Source: Candidatus Helarchaeota archaeon (lineage in GTDB: Archaea; Asgardarchaeota; Lokiarchaeia; Helarchaeales; HEL-GB-A). From it: 14,628 bases of DNA. Position 1 is the first letter of the stretch; the number at the start of each line of letters is the position of its first letter. Made by a program: the position numbers and the translations under genes. Positions 1-6,886 of the stretch are shown one piece after another. Location of the stretch: positions 1 to 14,628 of the forward strand of contig JABXJU010000103.1 of NCBI GenBank assembly GCA_013375405.1, given 5' to 3'. The notes beneath the pieces were generated by a model, which was not told the DNA's origin, did not search any database, and was given only the letters and a program-made list of their open reading frames with translations.

Positions 1-253
1 CAAAAAAAGGAGTGTCTCCAACATAAACTTTTTCCGCACCTACACTATAACACAAGTCAATAAGGGCTGTAATTATTGCGGGATTAGTGGTAACGCCAGT
101 CTCAGTTTTTAATGGGACGACTAAATTTGGTTTTAATAATATATTTTCCCCTGATTGGACAAATTTGCTGATACCACCTAATAGATCAAGAATTTTTTGG
201 ACGCATTTTGAAGGTTCTTTTTCCTGTGCTATTGAAATAGTTGAATTAGTCAT
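1..253 (-). CDS. DUF362 domain protein, N-terminal part (runs off the window)
   Basis: The minus strand reads open from an ATG at 253-251 to the window edge, giving 84 residues. Motifs LLKPNLV, then GVTTNP, then GAEKVYVGDTPF match in order and spacing the beginning of DUF362 proteins, a family often linked to iron-sulfur proteins but without a firmly defined reaction. The start is supported by an AAGGATGA stretch just upstream on the minus strand; the other nearby ATG (260-258) stops after four codons. The gene is divergent from the dehydrogenase at 374, with a 120-base shared promoter region. The C-terminal part, where any Fe-S cluster motif would lie, is outside the window, so function cannot be refined. 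A plus-strand reading of the same bases is a shadow. Confidence 0.82.
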   Translation of the reverse strand, partial: MTNSTISIAQEKEPSKCVQKILDLLGGISKFVQSGENILLKPNLVVPLKTETGVTTNPAIITALIDLCYSVGAEKVYVGDTPFF

Positions 254-373
254 AAGTCATCCTTTTTAAACTCATCAAACTTGATATTTGAATTAGTCAT
301 TAGTTGTTTATAATAGATAAGAAATTTACATTGTGTATTAAATAGATATTTGTAATTTTTATGGTTGATTATC
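254..373. promoter_or_regulatory. Divergent promoter region between DUF362 gene and dehydrogenase
   Basis: AT-rich gap between divergent genes. For the plus-strand dehydrogenase the best TATA-like element is TATTAAATA at about 336-344, which would put the transcription start near 366-370, a few bases before the ATG at 374 (nearly leaderless). A second candidate, TTTATAATA, lies at about 307-315. The 13-mer TTGAATTAGTCAT occurs at 241-253, over the DUF362 start codon, and again at 288-300. The promoter reading is inferred from spacing only. Confidence 0.45.
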
Positions 374-1537
374 ATGAAAGTGGCTTTATTTCGCGGTCCA
401 AATGAAGTTCCTCAGTTTGAAATTGGAGAAGAATCCATACCAAAACCGAAAAATAACGAAATCGTATTTAAAGTAATGAGTAGCGCATTATGCGGGACAG
501 ATTTACATATTATTGATGGAAGCTTACTTCGATCAGCCAAAGGAAAGTGGTTGGCTTATAGGGATTTACCCATAGTGATAGGGCATGAGGCAGCAGGAAT
601 TGTAGAATCTGTAGGGAAAATGATTAAAAGTTTTAAAGTGGGAGATCGAATTTGTACTGCTCCTAACTTTTCATGTGGAAACTGTATTTATTGCAAGAAG
701 AATCTGCCCAACTTATGTAATAATCGAGGAATATTTGGACTTCATGCGCCTGGATTTCATGCGGAATATGGAATTGCTAATGGGAAAAGTGTGTATAAAT
801 TACCGAATAATATCGATTTTGATGTAGGTTGTTTGATAGGGGACACTTTGGGAACTGCATATCATGCAATCAACCGGGTCGCACTTGAATCTAATGACAT
901 TGTTGCTATTTGGGGACTTGGTCCTATAGGAATTGCAACAGCACAAATGGCAAAAATTGCTGGAGCTTCGAAAGTAATTGCATTCGATGTGATTTCTGAC
1001 AGAATTGAAATGGCAAAGAGAGTAGGGATTGATCTTTGTTTCAATTCCAATGAAATAGTAAAAAACGCATTAGGTAAAAACAATTATACACTAGAAGCCT
1101 TAAAAAGTGGTGACAAAAAGGCGAAAAAAATAGCAAATGAGGCAGTTCCAAAGAAAATTAAGGAAATTATCCCTGAAGGTGTGGATGTGAGCATTGAAGC
1201 GACAGGATTAGAATATATTCTAGCACAAGCTTTTGATGCTACTCGAAAAGGAGGAAAAATCCTAGTTGTTGGAATTCATAGCAAACCTTTCGTCTTGCCT
1301 ACCCTTGCCCTATCCTACCGTGAGATTTCATTGATTGGGACGTTTTCCCATGTTGGTACAGAGAGTGACGCAATGATTAATCTTTTAGAAACAGGTAAAA
1401 TCCAATTAGCTCCACTAATCAGTCATTATTTCCCTCTCAAAGAAGTTAACACCGCATACGATCTTTTTATGGCACGAAAAACAAATAAAGTCATTCTTTT
1501 ACCAGATGAGGATTTCGCAAAAGAAAAATTACGGTAA
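374..1537 (+). CDS. Zinc-dependent alcohol dehydrogenase (MDR superfamily)
   Basis: 387-residue medium-chain dehydrogenase/reductase, expected to oxidise an alcohol or polyol with NAD(H) in the cytosol. Catalytic zinc ligands are visible as Cys40 (in CGTD) and His71-Glu72 (in GHEAAG). The structural-zinc lobe has Cys101, Cys104, Cys107 and Cys115. The Rossmann motif GLGPIG spans 181-186, and Asp205 at the end of the second strand favours NAD over NADP. A Lys-rich segment at about 224-265 is longer than usual between the cofactor-binding strand and the VDVSIEATG strand. The ATG at 374 gives a normal N-terminus (MKVALFRG) and fits a near-leaderless promoter; an upstream TTG at 365 adds only three residues. 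Substrate cannot be read from sequence: threonine, butanediol and sorbitol dehydrogenases share these motifs. It ends 17 bases from the convergent PAC2 gene. Confidence 0.88.
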   Translation: MKVALFRGPNEVPQFEIGEESIPKPKNNEIVFKVMSSALCGTDLHIIDGSLLRSAKGKWLAYRDLPIVIGHEAAGIVESVGKMIKSFKVGDRICTAPNFSCGNCIYCKKNLPNLCNNRGIFGLHAPGFHAEYGIANGKSVYKLPNNIDFDVGCLIGDTLGTAYHAINRVALESNDIVAIWGLGPIGIATAQMAKIAGASKVIAFDVISDRIEMAKRVGIDLCFNSNEIVKNALGKNNYTLEALKSGDKKAKKIANEAVPKKIKEIIPEGVDVSIEATGLEYILAQAFDATRKGGKILVVGIHSKPFVLPTLALSYREISLIGTFSHVGTESDAMINLLETGKIQLAPLISHYFPLKEVNTAYDLFMARKTNKVILLPDEDFAKEKLR

Positions 1538-1554
1538 GAGATCTACTTGCCGGA

Positions 1555-2370
1555 TTAAGATTTTATCCGCTTTCGGGCTTTTTTTAAGAGGTCATCTTCA
1601 GAGAGTGGCTCAGGTGTTACTTTTTTAAAATATTCTTTAGTGTCCAATCTAAGCGATGCTAGTGATAAATTCAAATTAAAAACTGCATTTATAACTTCAA
1701 GTATTGCTTTAACTGCGTGTGGGTCAATCTTTTCTTGGATAACGGTTTCAGATAGTAAAATCCCACCTATTGTATCATAGAGAGCCTTAGCGTATGATAT
1801 TATTAGGCCATTCATTCCTAATACTATGCCCTTTTTGAGGAGTTGAAGTCCTAAATCTTCATTTGTATGTGTCTTTTTATTAATCTTGAAAAGGTGTAGG
1901 AGTTCTTCTGAAGTATGAGCGAGATAAGTCTTTGGTGTAGGGGTGGGATATGAAATTGGAAATGAAGCAAAGGAGATAATTAATCGAGGCTTAAGTGAAG
2001 ATAGAAACTCTGCGATTTTATCAGAAAGAAAATGAATCCCAATGTTAGAAATTGGCACTCCATTTCCCATAACAATAATGAGATCAGCAATTTCATGATA
2101 CTTTTTGACGACATAAACCTCAATTTTTGCTAATGTTACGATTCGATCCTGTTCCTCGACGGATATACTCGGACCGAAATCATTGAAATTAAAAATCACA
2201 ACTTTTTCAGCTTTTAACTCTTGTATCAAATATTCGGCACAATTTCTCCCGAGATTTGTTTGATCTGGCATTCCCACTAAACAGATAGGGTGCTTTAATG
2301 TTTTTAATAAGCTTGGATCCTGAATATAATGCTCGAACGTTTTTGGTTCAAAGGGTTCATTCACATACAT
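1555..2370 (-). CDS. PAC2-family protein (proteasome assembly chaperone-like)
   Basis: 271 residues. The N-terminal VGMP (32-35), then AEYLIQELKAEKV (45-57), then LIIVMGNGVP (about 98-107) and the later GIVLGMNGLI (181-190) follow the pattern of archaeal PAC2 proteins, relatives of eukaryotic proteasome assembly chaperone 2. Archaeal members are presumed to help assemble the proteasome or a related complex, but direct evidence is thin. The Lys-rich C-terminus after residue 240 is likely a charged helix. The ATG at 2370 is the natural start (MYVNEPFEP). The gene is convergent with the dehydrogenase and divergent from the tmk operon; no proteasome gene is visible in the window. Family assignment is fairly sure, role inferred. 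Confidence 0.78.
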   Translation of the reverse strand: MYVNEPFEPKTFEHYIQDPSLLKTLKHPICLVGMPDQTNLGRNCAEYLIQELKAEKVVIFNFNDFGPSISVEEQDRIVTLAKIEVYVVKKYHEIADLIIVMGNGVPISNIGIHFLSDKIAEFLSSLKPRLIISFASFPISYPTPTPKTYLAHTSEELLHLFKINKKTHTNEDLGLQLLKKGIVLGMNGLIISYAKALYDTIGGILLSETVIQEKIDPHAVKAILEVINAVFNLNLSLASLRLDTKEYFKKVTPEPLSEDDLLKKARKRIKS

Positions 2371-2440
2371 GCAATCTTTCTCAAAAACTGAAATACATTA
2401 ATACTAAAAGTTTGATTGATTTATAGTTTCTTAACGAGGG
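2371..2440. promoter_or_regulatory. Divergent promoter region, PAC2 gene / tmk operon
   Basis: Seventy AT-rich bases separate two divergent genes. TATA-like elements are ATTAATACTAA at about 2397-2407 and TTTATAG at 2420-2426. The first sits about 30 bases from the PAC2 start on the minus strand, the usual distance for a leaderless transcript. It could also serve the plus-strand operon with a leader of roughly 14 bases. GAGGG directly abuts the ATG at 2441 and is too close to act as a normal SD for it. Assignment of each box is uncertain. Confidence 0.4.
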
Positions 2441-2764
2441 ATGAATTTGGCACAAGAGAATCGATTAGAAATAATGGTTAAAAAAATACATGGAACATGT
2501 CCTGTGCATAGCTTGGGCGATAAAATTGTGATAGAGGGACCTTCAATTAAAATGGATGAAACGGATGCTATTTGTCTTCATGCCTTCTCTTGTATATCTA
2601 CCTTTTTAGTAGCTTTACGGGATGGAATAGATCCAAAAGTACTTGGACTAGCCAAAACTAGCGGTGATACCGCATACTATCAATGCCTAGATCCTGGAGA
2701 GCCATACACATCTGGGGGAACAGTCGTATTTGAAATAAAGGTTAAATTAAAGGATCGGAGATAA
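2441..2764 (+). CDS. TIGR04076-like small Cys-containing protein
   Basis: 107 residues. The opening LEIMVKKIHGTCPVHSLGDK, a central CLHAFSC block (45-51), the YYQCLDPG segment and a terminal VVFEIKVKL strand match a small family of uncharacterised prokaryotic proteins known as TIGR04076. Cys20, Cys45, His47, Cys51 and Cys82 are spaced as if for metal or redox chemistry, but no function is established. The start at 2441 keeps the family's first strand; Met12 (2474) is an alternative. It is the first gene of a tight pair: its TAA (2762-2764) is one base before the ATG of thymidylate kinase, and its last codons carry that gene's SD (GGAG, 2757-2760). Co-transcription with tmk is therefore likely, a functional link is not shown. 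Confidence 0.75.
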   Translation: MNLAQENRLEIMVKKIHGTCPVHSLGDKIVIEGPSIKMDETDAICLHAFSCISTFLVALRDGIDPKVLGLAKTSGDTAYYQCLDPGEPYTSGGTVVFEIKVKLKDRR

Positions 2765-2765
2765 G

Positions 2766-3347
2766 ATGACGGATGGGAAATTTGTTGTATTGGAAGGAAT
2801 TGATGGCTCGGGGACATCTACTCACGCAAGATTATTAGGAAAATGGTTAAGAAGCCAAGGACATTCAGTTGTTGTCACCCATGAACCAACGACCCGTAAG
2901 ATTGGTGTAATGATCCAAAGAAATATTAAAACTGAGGAGACATCAGCAGTAGTAGATGCTTTGTTATTCGCAGCCGATCGAGTAGATCACCTAGAACATA
3001 TCATTGAACCAAGTCTCGCTGCTAATAAAATTGTAATTTCCGACCGGTACGTTGAATCATCTATTGCATATCAAACGTCGGCAGGACTTAAGATGGATTG
3101 GGTGCTAGAAATCAATAAATTCGTAAAAAATCCAGACCTAACGATAATTTTTGATATAGAACCAGAAAAGGGATTAAGGCGAAAAGCTAAAACAGGCGAT
3201 AAATTTGAAAATGTAATCTTTCTCCGCAAGGTTCGAGAAATCTACTTACAACGTGCTAAAGCCCAACAATATCCCGTTATTAAAACAGATCGATCCATTG
3301 GAGATGTTCAAGCAGATCTCCAGAACCTCATCCAAACAATTTTATGA
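2766..3347 (+). CDS. tmk: Thymidylate kinase (dTMP kinase)
   Basis: 193 residues, the usual length. The enzyme phosphorylates dTMP to dTDP with ATP in dTTP synthesis. Motifs in order: P-loop GIDGSGTST (11-19), HEP (39-41), DRY (93-95) followed by AYQ (101-103), and a lid with Arg138-Arg139-Lys140. The P-loop is odd: position 17, normally the ATP-phosphate-binding Lys, is Thr. The basic lid (GLRRKAK) resembles the bacterial type II arrangement, in which lid arginines help bind ATP, so the enzyme may still be active. Start: ATG at 2766, five bases after GGAG (2757-2760), fused tightly to the upstream TIGR04076 gene. No second tmk is visible in the window. Confidence 0.92.
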   Translation: MTDGKFVVLEGIDGSGTSTHARLLGKWLRSQGHSVVVTHEPTTRKIGVMIQRNIKTEETSAVVDALLFAADRVDHLEHIIEPSLAANKIVISDRYVESSIAYQTSAGLKMDWVLEINKFVKNPDLTIIFDIEPEKGLRRKAKTGDKFENVIFLRKVREIYLQRAKAQQYPVIKTDRSIGDVQADLQNLIQTIL

Positions 3348-3691
3348 TCTAATAATCAGAAAATGAGAAATAATTATATAACACCATCTTGAATTTCGAA
3401 TTGGCGATGACGACTGCTTGTATGTCTGATTTAATGATGAAAAACGGGCGGTAGGAGCCACTTTTTGGGGGGATATGGCTATTTAGATTTCTGGACTTGA
3501 GACTTTATTCATACTTCTTCTCTAATTAACTCTAGATTGTTAATCCTCACCAAAAAGGTTATTTATGATTTAAGAGGGAAAAAATAATGGCTTTAAAAAA
3601 AGAGTAGGTTTGATTACAAGCCTTTTAATTTGATAACACATAAAAAGAATGAACAATAAAATGTAGATATACTAAATATGAGGTTAATAAA
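3348..3691 (+). promoter_or_regulatory. 344-base gap: TATA box and possible long leader or small RNA before the gelsolin gene
   Basis: No protein gene is apparent. A good TATA element, AATTATATAA, lies at about 3372-3381 on the plus strand and would start transcripts near 3400-3406. Downstream are a G-rich patch (GGGGGG, 3477-3482 region) and further AT-rich boxes (for example TTATTTATG near 3560). The translation signal of the next gene is clear: GAGGT at 3680-3684, seven bases before ATG 3692. Whether the 3375 promoter makes a 290-base leader for the gelsolin gene or a separate small RNA cannot be decided from sequence alone. Confidence 0.4.
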
Positions 3692-4831
3692 ATGTCATAT
3701 AAGAAACGACATATCGCGGATAAGAGGAAACTCTGCCCACGCTGTGGCAGCCCATTGATGGAGATGGGGCAGTACCTGAAATGTTCTATGTGTGGTTATT
3801 CAAAATCGCGTGACGAAGGCCCACGCGTAGCTATTAAGTACGCTGAAGTCGGTGAAACGAAGAAAGAAGCGGATGTAAGATTATTCGAAGTTTTACCTTC
3901 AGGTATCTCACCTGCTAACTCGTTAGAATCAGATGGGGTGTATTTAGTCGCGGATCCCGCGCAAAACACAATTTGGCTCTGGAAAGGAAATAGCGCCAGG
4001 CCAAAGACAGTTTATGATGCGGGTAGTGCAGCAACGAGATTAAAAGCGTCAGAAAAATTGTATTCGTCAAAATTAGTTCGTGTGACGGAAGGTGAAGAAC
4101 CTAATAATTTTCCTGATATAGCAAAGAAAGCATTGATGAGTGATGTAATGGTTTCTGAAGCGAAAGAAGCGATAACAATAGAACCACCCGCTGAGGGAGA
4201 AGTTAATATTTATATGATTGAGAAGGGGGAGTTGAAGAAGATTGAGAAACCAGTCTTTACGACAGGTGATAGTTATTTAGTAGATGTAGGGACTCACATA
4301 TGGACTTGGATTGGAAAAAATGCGTCGGTTGATGAAAAGTTTTCGGCAGCCCATTTAGCAACAGTGTTAGATGTATCGCGTCGGGGAACCCCAAAAATTA
4401 CTACAGTTGACCAAGGGAGTGAACCGATAGAGTTTAAAATTCTCCTAAATGAATTTTCAGGTGGATTAAAGATTGTCGACAAAAATATCGCGGAAACCCT
4501 TCTAAAGCATGTTGAAAAAGAAGTTTATGAACCAGTATTATATCGGATTAGCAGTGAAGATTTTGAGACTATTAATGACATTGTATATATACAAGTTCCA
4601 TGCACGAAAGACAGCCTGGATTCAGAGGACGTATTTCTGTTGGATGACCGAACTAATGATAAAACCTATATTTGGATCGGTTCGCAAGCTAACGTGAAAG
4701 AAAAGGTCGTTGCTGGGCAAATTGCTCGGAAATTCGAAGCAGAACGAGCTGGAGTGCAAGATGAGGTTTTTATGGATGAGGGGGAAGAACCAGTCGAATT
4801 CAAAAAGATTCTCGGGATGCCCACTATATAA
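3692..4831 (+). CDS. Zinc-ribbon protein with three gelsolin-like domains
   Basis: 379 residues, probably an actin-binding regulator. The N-terminus is a zinc ribbon with Cys15-x2-Cys18 and Cys31-x2-Cys34, like those of TFIIS/RPB9-type proteins, in a basic context. Three gelsolin/villin-type repeats follow at about 62-145, 170-255 and 281-377. Each shows a strand ending in W-x-G (WLWKGN 95-100, WTWIGK 204-209, YIWIGS 326-331), then a helix, then an acidic turn (EGEEP 133-137, QGSEP 241-245, EGEEP 363-367) leading to a Phe. Gelsolin domains bind actin, usually with Ca2+; Asgard gelsolins are known to modulate actin filaments. There is no signal peptide or membrane segment, so it is cytosolic. 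Start is fixed by GAGGT seven bases upstream. The gene stands alone between two long gaps. Domain calls are firm; the ribbon's partner (nucleic acid, protein or structural) is unknown. Confidence 0.88.
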   Translation: MSYKKRHIADKRKLCPRCGSPLMEMGQYLKCSMCGYSKSRDEGPRVAIKYAEVGETKKEADVRLFEVLPSGISPANSLESDGVYLVADPAQNTIWLWKGNSARPKTVYDAGSAATRLKASEKLYSSKLVRVTEGEEPNNFPDIAKKALMSDVMVSEAKEAITIEPPAEGEVNIYMIEKGELKKIEKPVFTTGDSYLVDVGTHIWTWIGKNASVDEKFSAAHLATVLDVSRRGTPKITTVDQGSEPIEFKILLNEFSGGLKIVDKNIAETLLKHVEKEVYEPVLYRISSEDFETINDIVYIQVPCTKDSLDSEDVFLLDDRTNDKTYIWIGSQANVKEKVVAGQIARKFEAERAGVQDEVFMDEGEEPVEFKKILGMPTI

Positions 4832-4865
4832 GACCTGAATTAGAGGCGATTACCAAAACATCTCT

Positions 4866-4880
4866 TTCCTTTTTTTAATA
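4866..4880 (+). terminator. Oligo-T terminator after the gelsolin gene
   Basis: A pyrimidine-rich tract ending in a run of seven T (about 4870-4876) lies 35-45 bases after the gelsolin stop codon. Archaeal RNA polymerase terminates at such U-tracts without a hairpin. No strong stem precedes it. Confidence 0.5.
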
Positions 4881-5376
4881 AATTACTTGATTTCGTAGTA
4901 TATTTTTGCATTTCTAGTTCGGCTTCTAAAGATTTTGGATATAATTATATCGATCGGTAGCAAGTATAGTATGGGTATAATGCATTTGTAGAGCACCTCT
5001 AATTTATATATAGTAATGGTGTATTTAGAAATAAGAATTAAAAAGACTTTTAAAGAGGGGTAGAATTATTCATATTCGAAGTTATCTTCCATATTAGAAA
5101 ATGGAAATATTAGGGTTTAACTCGTGTGGTATTGGGTTGAAGAAAAGTATTAAGGTAGGAAGTGAAAGGTACCTTCTCAATTTCTGTTTTTTAACCCCAA
5201 CCCCCTCCTCCCTACATTTCCTTTTTGATGAGATGGTACCCACGAATTCCTCCCTTATTATGGATTTGAGTTAATTACAGAATTTTACAAAAATCAGAAA
5301 GAGAGTTCTTTCAGATTAAATTGAAGTTCTTTCTTCATGAATTACGAAAGTTAAAAAGGTCGATTTCTTTAGTAGT
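4881..5376. other. Long gap without a recognisable gene
   Basis: About 500 AT-rich bases between the gelsolin and 5410 genes. No ORF of convincing length or composition was found on either strand, and no tRNA. Three things stand out: a TATA-like AATTTATATATA at 5001-5012 followed only by a 15-codon ORF (5016-5063); a C-rich tract at 5195-5212 whose complement has four G-runs; and two KpnI-type GGTACC palindromes near 5168 and 5235 that flank that tract. The function is unknown. Confidence 0.4.
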
Positions 5377-5385
5377 TTTATAAAA
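5377..5385 (+). promoter_or_regulatory. TATA box that decides the start of the 5410 gene
   Basis: TTTATAAAA at 5377-5385. Archaeal transcription starts about 25-27 bases downstream of the TATA centre, here about 5406-5410. The ATG at 5389 would lie upstream of that point, while the ATG at 5410 would be the first or nearly the first base of the message, that is, a leaderless transcript. Confidence 0.6.
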
Positions 5386-5409
5386 ATTATGTTTTCTCGA
5401 GTGAGTAAG

Positions 5410-5805
5410 ATGAAACTAAGAGATATTGAGGGAAAGCCTTCTTTTAGACCTGGTAGTAGAATAGCCTACTTTCTTTGGAGAGACAAAGAAGGATTTCATT
5501 TAATTTGGACTACTACAGGTGTTTTACACAGTTTTCGAGGTGAAATAACTGGAAATAAGCCGTTGACCATTAGGAAATTAGTAAAACTTGAATCGAATGA
5601 CAAAATTATCCAACCAGATTCCCAAACGATCATCTGGGATACTCGCACTCAAAATGATATTGATGGAGTAACTTTTGACACAGAAGAAGATTTTACACTG
5701 AAACTTATGTTAGATTCAACTAGAATTGGATTGAATGGGATTCTTTGTGGAAGAACCATGCGGAGACCATTAAGAAATCCATTTACAATTAATTTAAGTA
5801 TGTAA
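5410..5805 (+). CDS. Uncharacterised beta-rich protein (131 aa)
   Basis: I do not recognise a named family with certainty. The protein is rich in short beta strands with conserved-looking signatures: PGSRIAYFLW (14-23), EGFHLIWTT (27-35), HSFRGEI (40-46), DIDGVTF (83-89) and RNPFTINL (122-129). This is the look of a small cytosolic beta-sandwich, possibly ligand-binding, and I have the impression of similar uncharacterised proteins in other prokaryotes. No signal peptide, membrane helix or catalytic motif is seen. I place the start at 5410 instead of the longer ATG at 5389 because of the TATA spacing. It is followed after 17 bases by methionine aminopeptidase, so the two may be co-transcribed. 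Confidence 0.72.
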   Translation: MKLRDIEGKPSFRPGSRIAYFLWRDKEGFHLIWTTTGVLHSFRGEITGNKPLTIRKLVKLESNDKIIQPDSQTIIWDTRTQNDIDGVTFDTEEDFTLKLMLDSTRIGLNGILCGRTMRRPLRNPFTINLSM

Positions 5806-5822
5806 TTGCTTGGTGTGGAAGT

Positions 5823-6797
5823 ATGTCTAAGGAAAAGCAAAAAGTTATCGCCGAACAGAAAAAAGAAGATGAATCAGAAACAGAAGAGGAAGATGAACAA
5901 AAGAAATATGAACATTATAAAAAAGCTGGGGCGATTCATTCTGAAGCCCGGAAAATTGCAGAACCGCTTATTAAAGTTGGGGCCAAAGTAGTTGATATAT
6001 GTGATACTATTGAAAATTTTATTTTAGAAAAAGAAGGGGGACTTGCATTTCCAGTGAATGTTTCCATTAATAACATTGCAGCCCATTATACGGCTTATGG
6101 TCCAACCGACCCGACAACAATCCAAGAAGGGGATATTGTTAAAGTGGATATTGGGGTGCAGATTGAGGGTTATATAGCAGATGGGGCATTTAGTGTCGCG
6201 TTTGATGAGGACCTCGAGAAGCTCGTAGACGCATCGCAAGCAGCCCTTCAAGCGGTGATTGATGTTATCAAACCAAATGTGGAAACCCATAAACTCGGAG
6301 CATTAGCTGAGAAAGCAATTAAAGATCATGGATATAGACCAGTTCGAGATTTATCGGGGCATATTTTAGATCAATGGGAACTGCATGGGCCAAAAACAAT
6401 ACCCTCTGTCACGTTACCTGATGGTGAAAAAATTGAAGAAGGTGAAGTATATGGAATTGAATTTTTTGCGACTACTGGCACTGGTAGCGTGCATGATCTT
6501 CCACCGACTTATATTTACAATTTAGTCCCGGTTAGGCGACCTATGCGATCTAAAGGAGCCCGCCAAATAGTTCGCGAGGTTAGTAAGAAGTATAAGACAC
6601 TTCCCTTCGCTAAACGTTGGCTCTTACGAGATATCAAGGGTGGTGTGCTGTTAGGGATACGGGAATTAACGCGGATTGGGATACTCCATGAATATCACCC
6701 ATTAGTAGAAAAGAAAGGAATTTTCATTTCCCAAGCAGAAGATACAGTAATCATTGAGCACGATGGGTGTACTGTAACTACCCGAAAAGATATATAA
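5823..6797 (+). CDS. map: Methionine aminopeptidase, type II
   Basis: 324 residues. Removes the initiator Met from nascent proteins, using two metal ions. The five metal ligands are present: Asp109 (VDIGV), Asp120 (IADGAF), His180 (SGHIL), Glu213 (GIEFFATTG) and Glu306 (QAEDT); His88 (AAHYTAY) and His188 (LHGPKTIP) are the conserved accessory histidines. The helical insert at about 238-300 is the type II signature shared by archaea and eukaryotic MetAP2. Unusual is a 30-residue charged tail before the catalytic domain, with an acidic run around residues 15-25 flanked by Lys-rich stretches; typical archaeal enzymes begin almost at the catalytic domain. Start: ATG 5823 with GGTG at 5812-5815 as SD. 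It is 17 bases after the 5410 gene. Confidence 0.95.
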   Translation: MSKEKQKVIAEQKKEDESETEEEDEQKKYEHYKKAGAIHSEARKIAEPLIKVGAKVVDICDTIENFILEKEGGLAFPVNVSINNIAAHYTAYGPTDPTTIQEGDIVKVDIGVQIEGYIADGAFSVAFDEDLEKLVDASQAALQAVIDVIKPNVETHKLGALAEKAIKDHGYRPVRDLSGHILDQWELHGPKTIPSVTLPDGEKIEEGEVYGIEFFATTGTGSVHDLPPTYIYNLVPVRRPMRSKGARQIVREVSKKYKTLPFAKRWLLRDIKGGVLLGIRELTRIGILHEYHPLVEKKGIFISQAEDTVIIEHDGCTVTTRKDI

Positions 6798-6816
6798 CGT
6801 GGTAAAGTCTTGATTG

Positions 6817-6882
6817 GAAAGGAGAACTTTATTGAGGGGTATCGCTTCGGAGTTTATTTCTGTTGTTACTGCAGAACAGTAA
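6817..6882 (+). promoter_or_regulatory. Strong SD and TTG start leading into a 16-codon frame
   Basis: AAAGGAG at 6818-6824 is the best SD-like site in this stretch and lies seven bases before a TTG at 6832. The frame opened by that TTG (MRGIASEF...) stops after 16 codons at 6880-6882. The Cys-rich reading frame that continues downstream is shifted by one base. Either the site is used for a very short peptide, or the 5' end of the Cys-rich gene carries a frameshift here. Confidence 0.4.
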
Positions 6883-6886
6883 TTAT

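Noticed and set aside
87..269. Plus-strand frame of 60 codons
   Set aside because: It is antisense to a clear DUF362 N-terminus and has no SD or protein-like pattern.
5016..5063. 15-codon ORF after the TATA-like box at 5001-5012
   Set aside because: It is too short and has no SD; composition gives no support.
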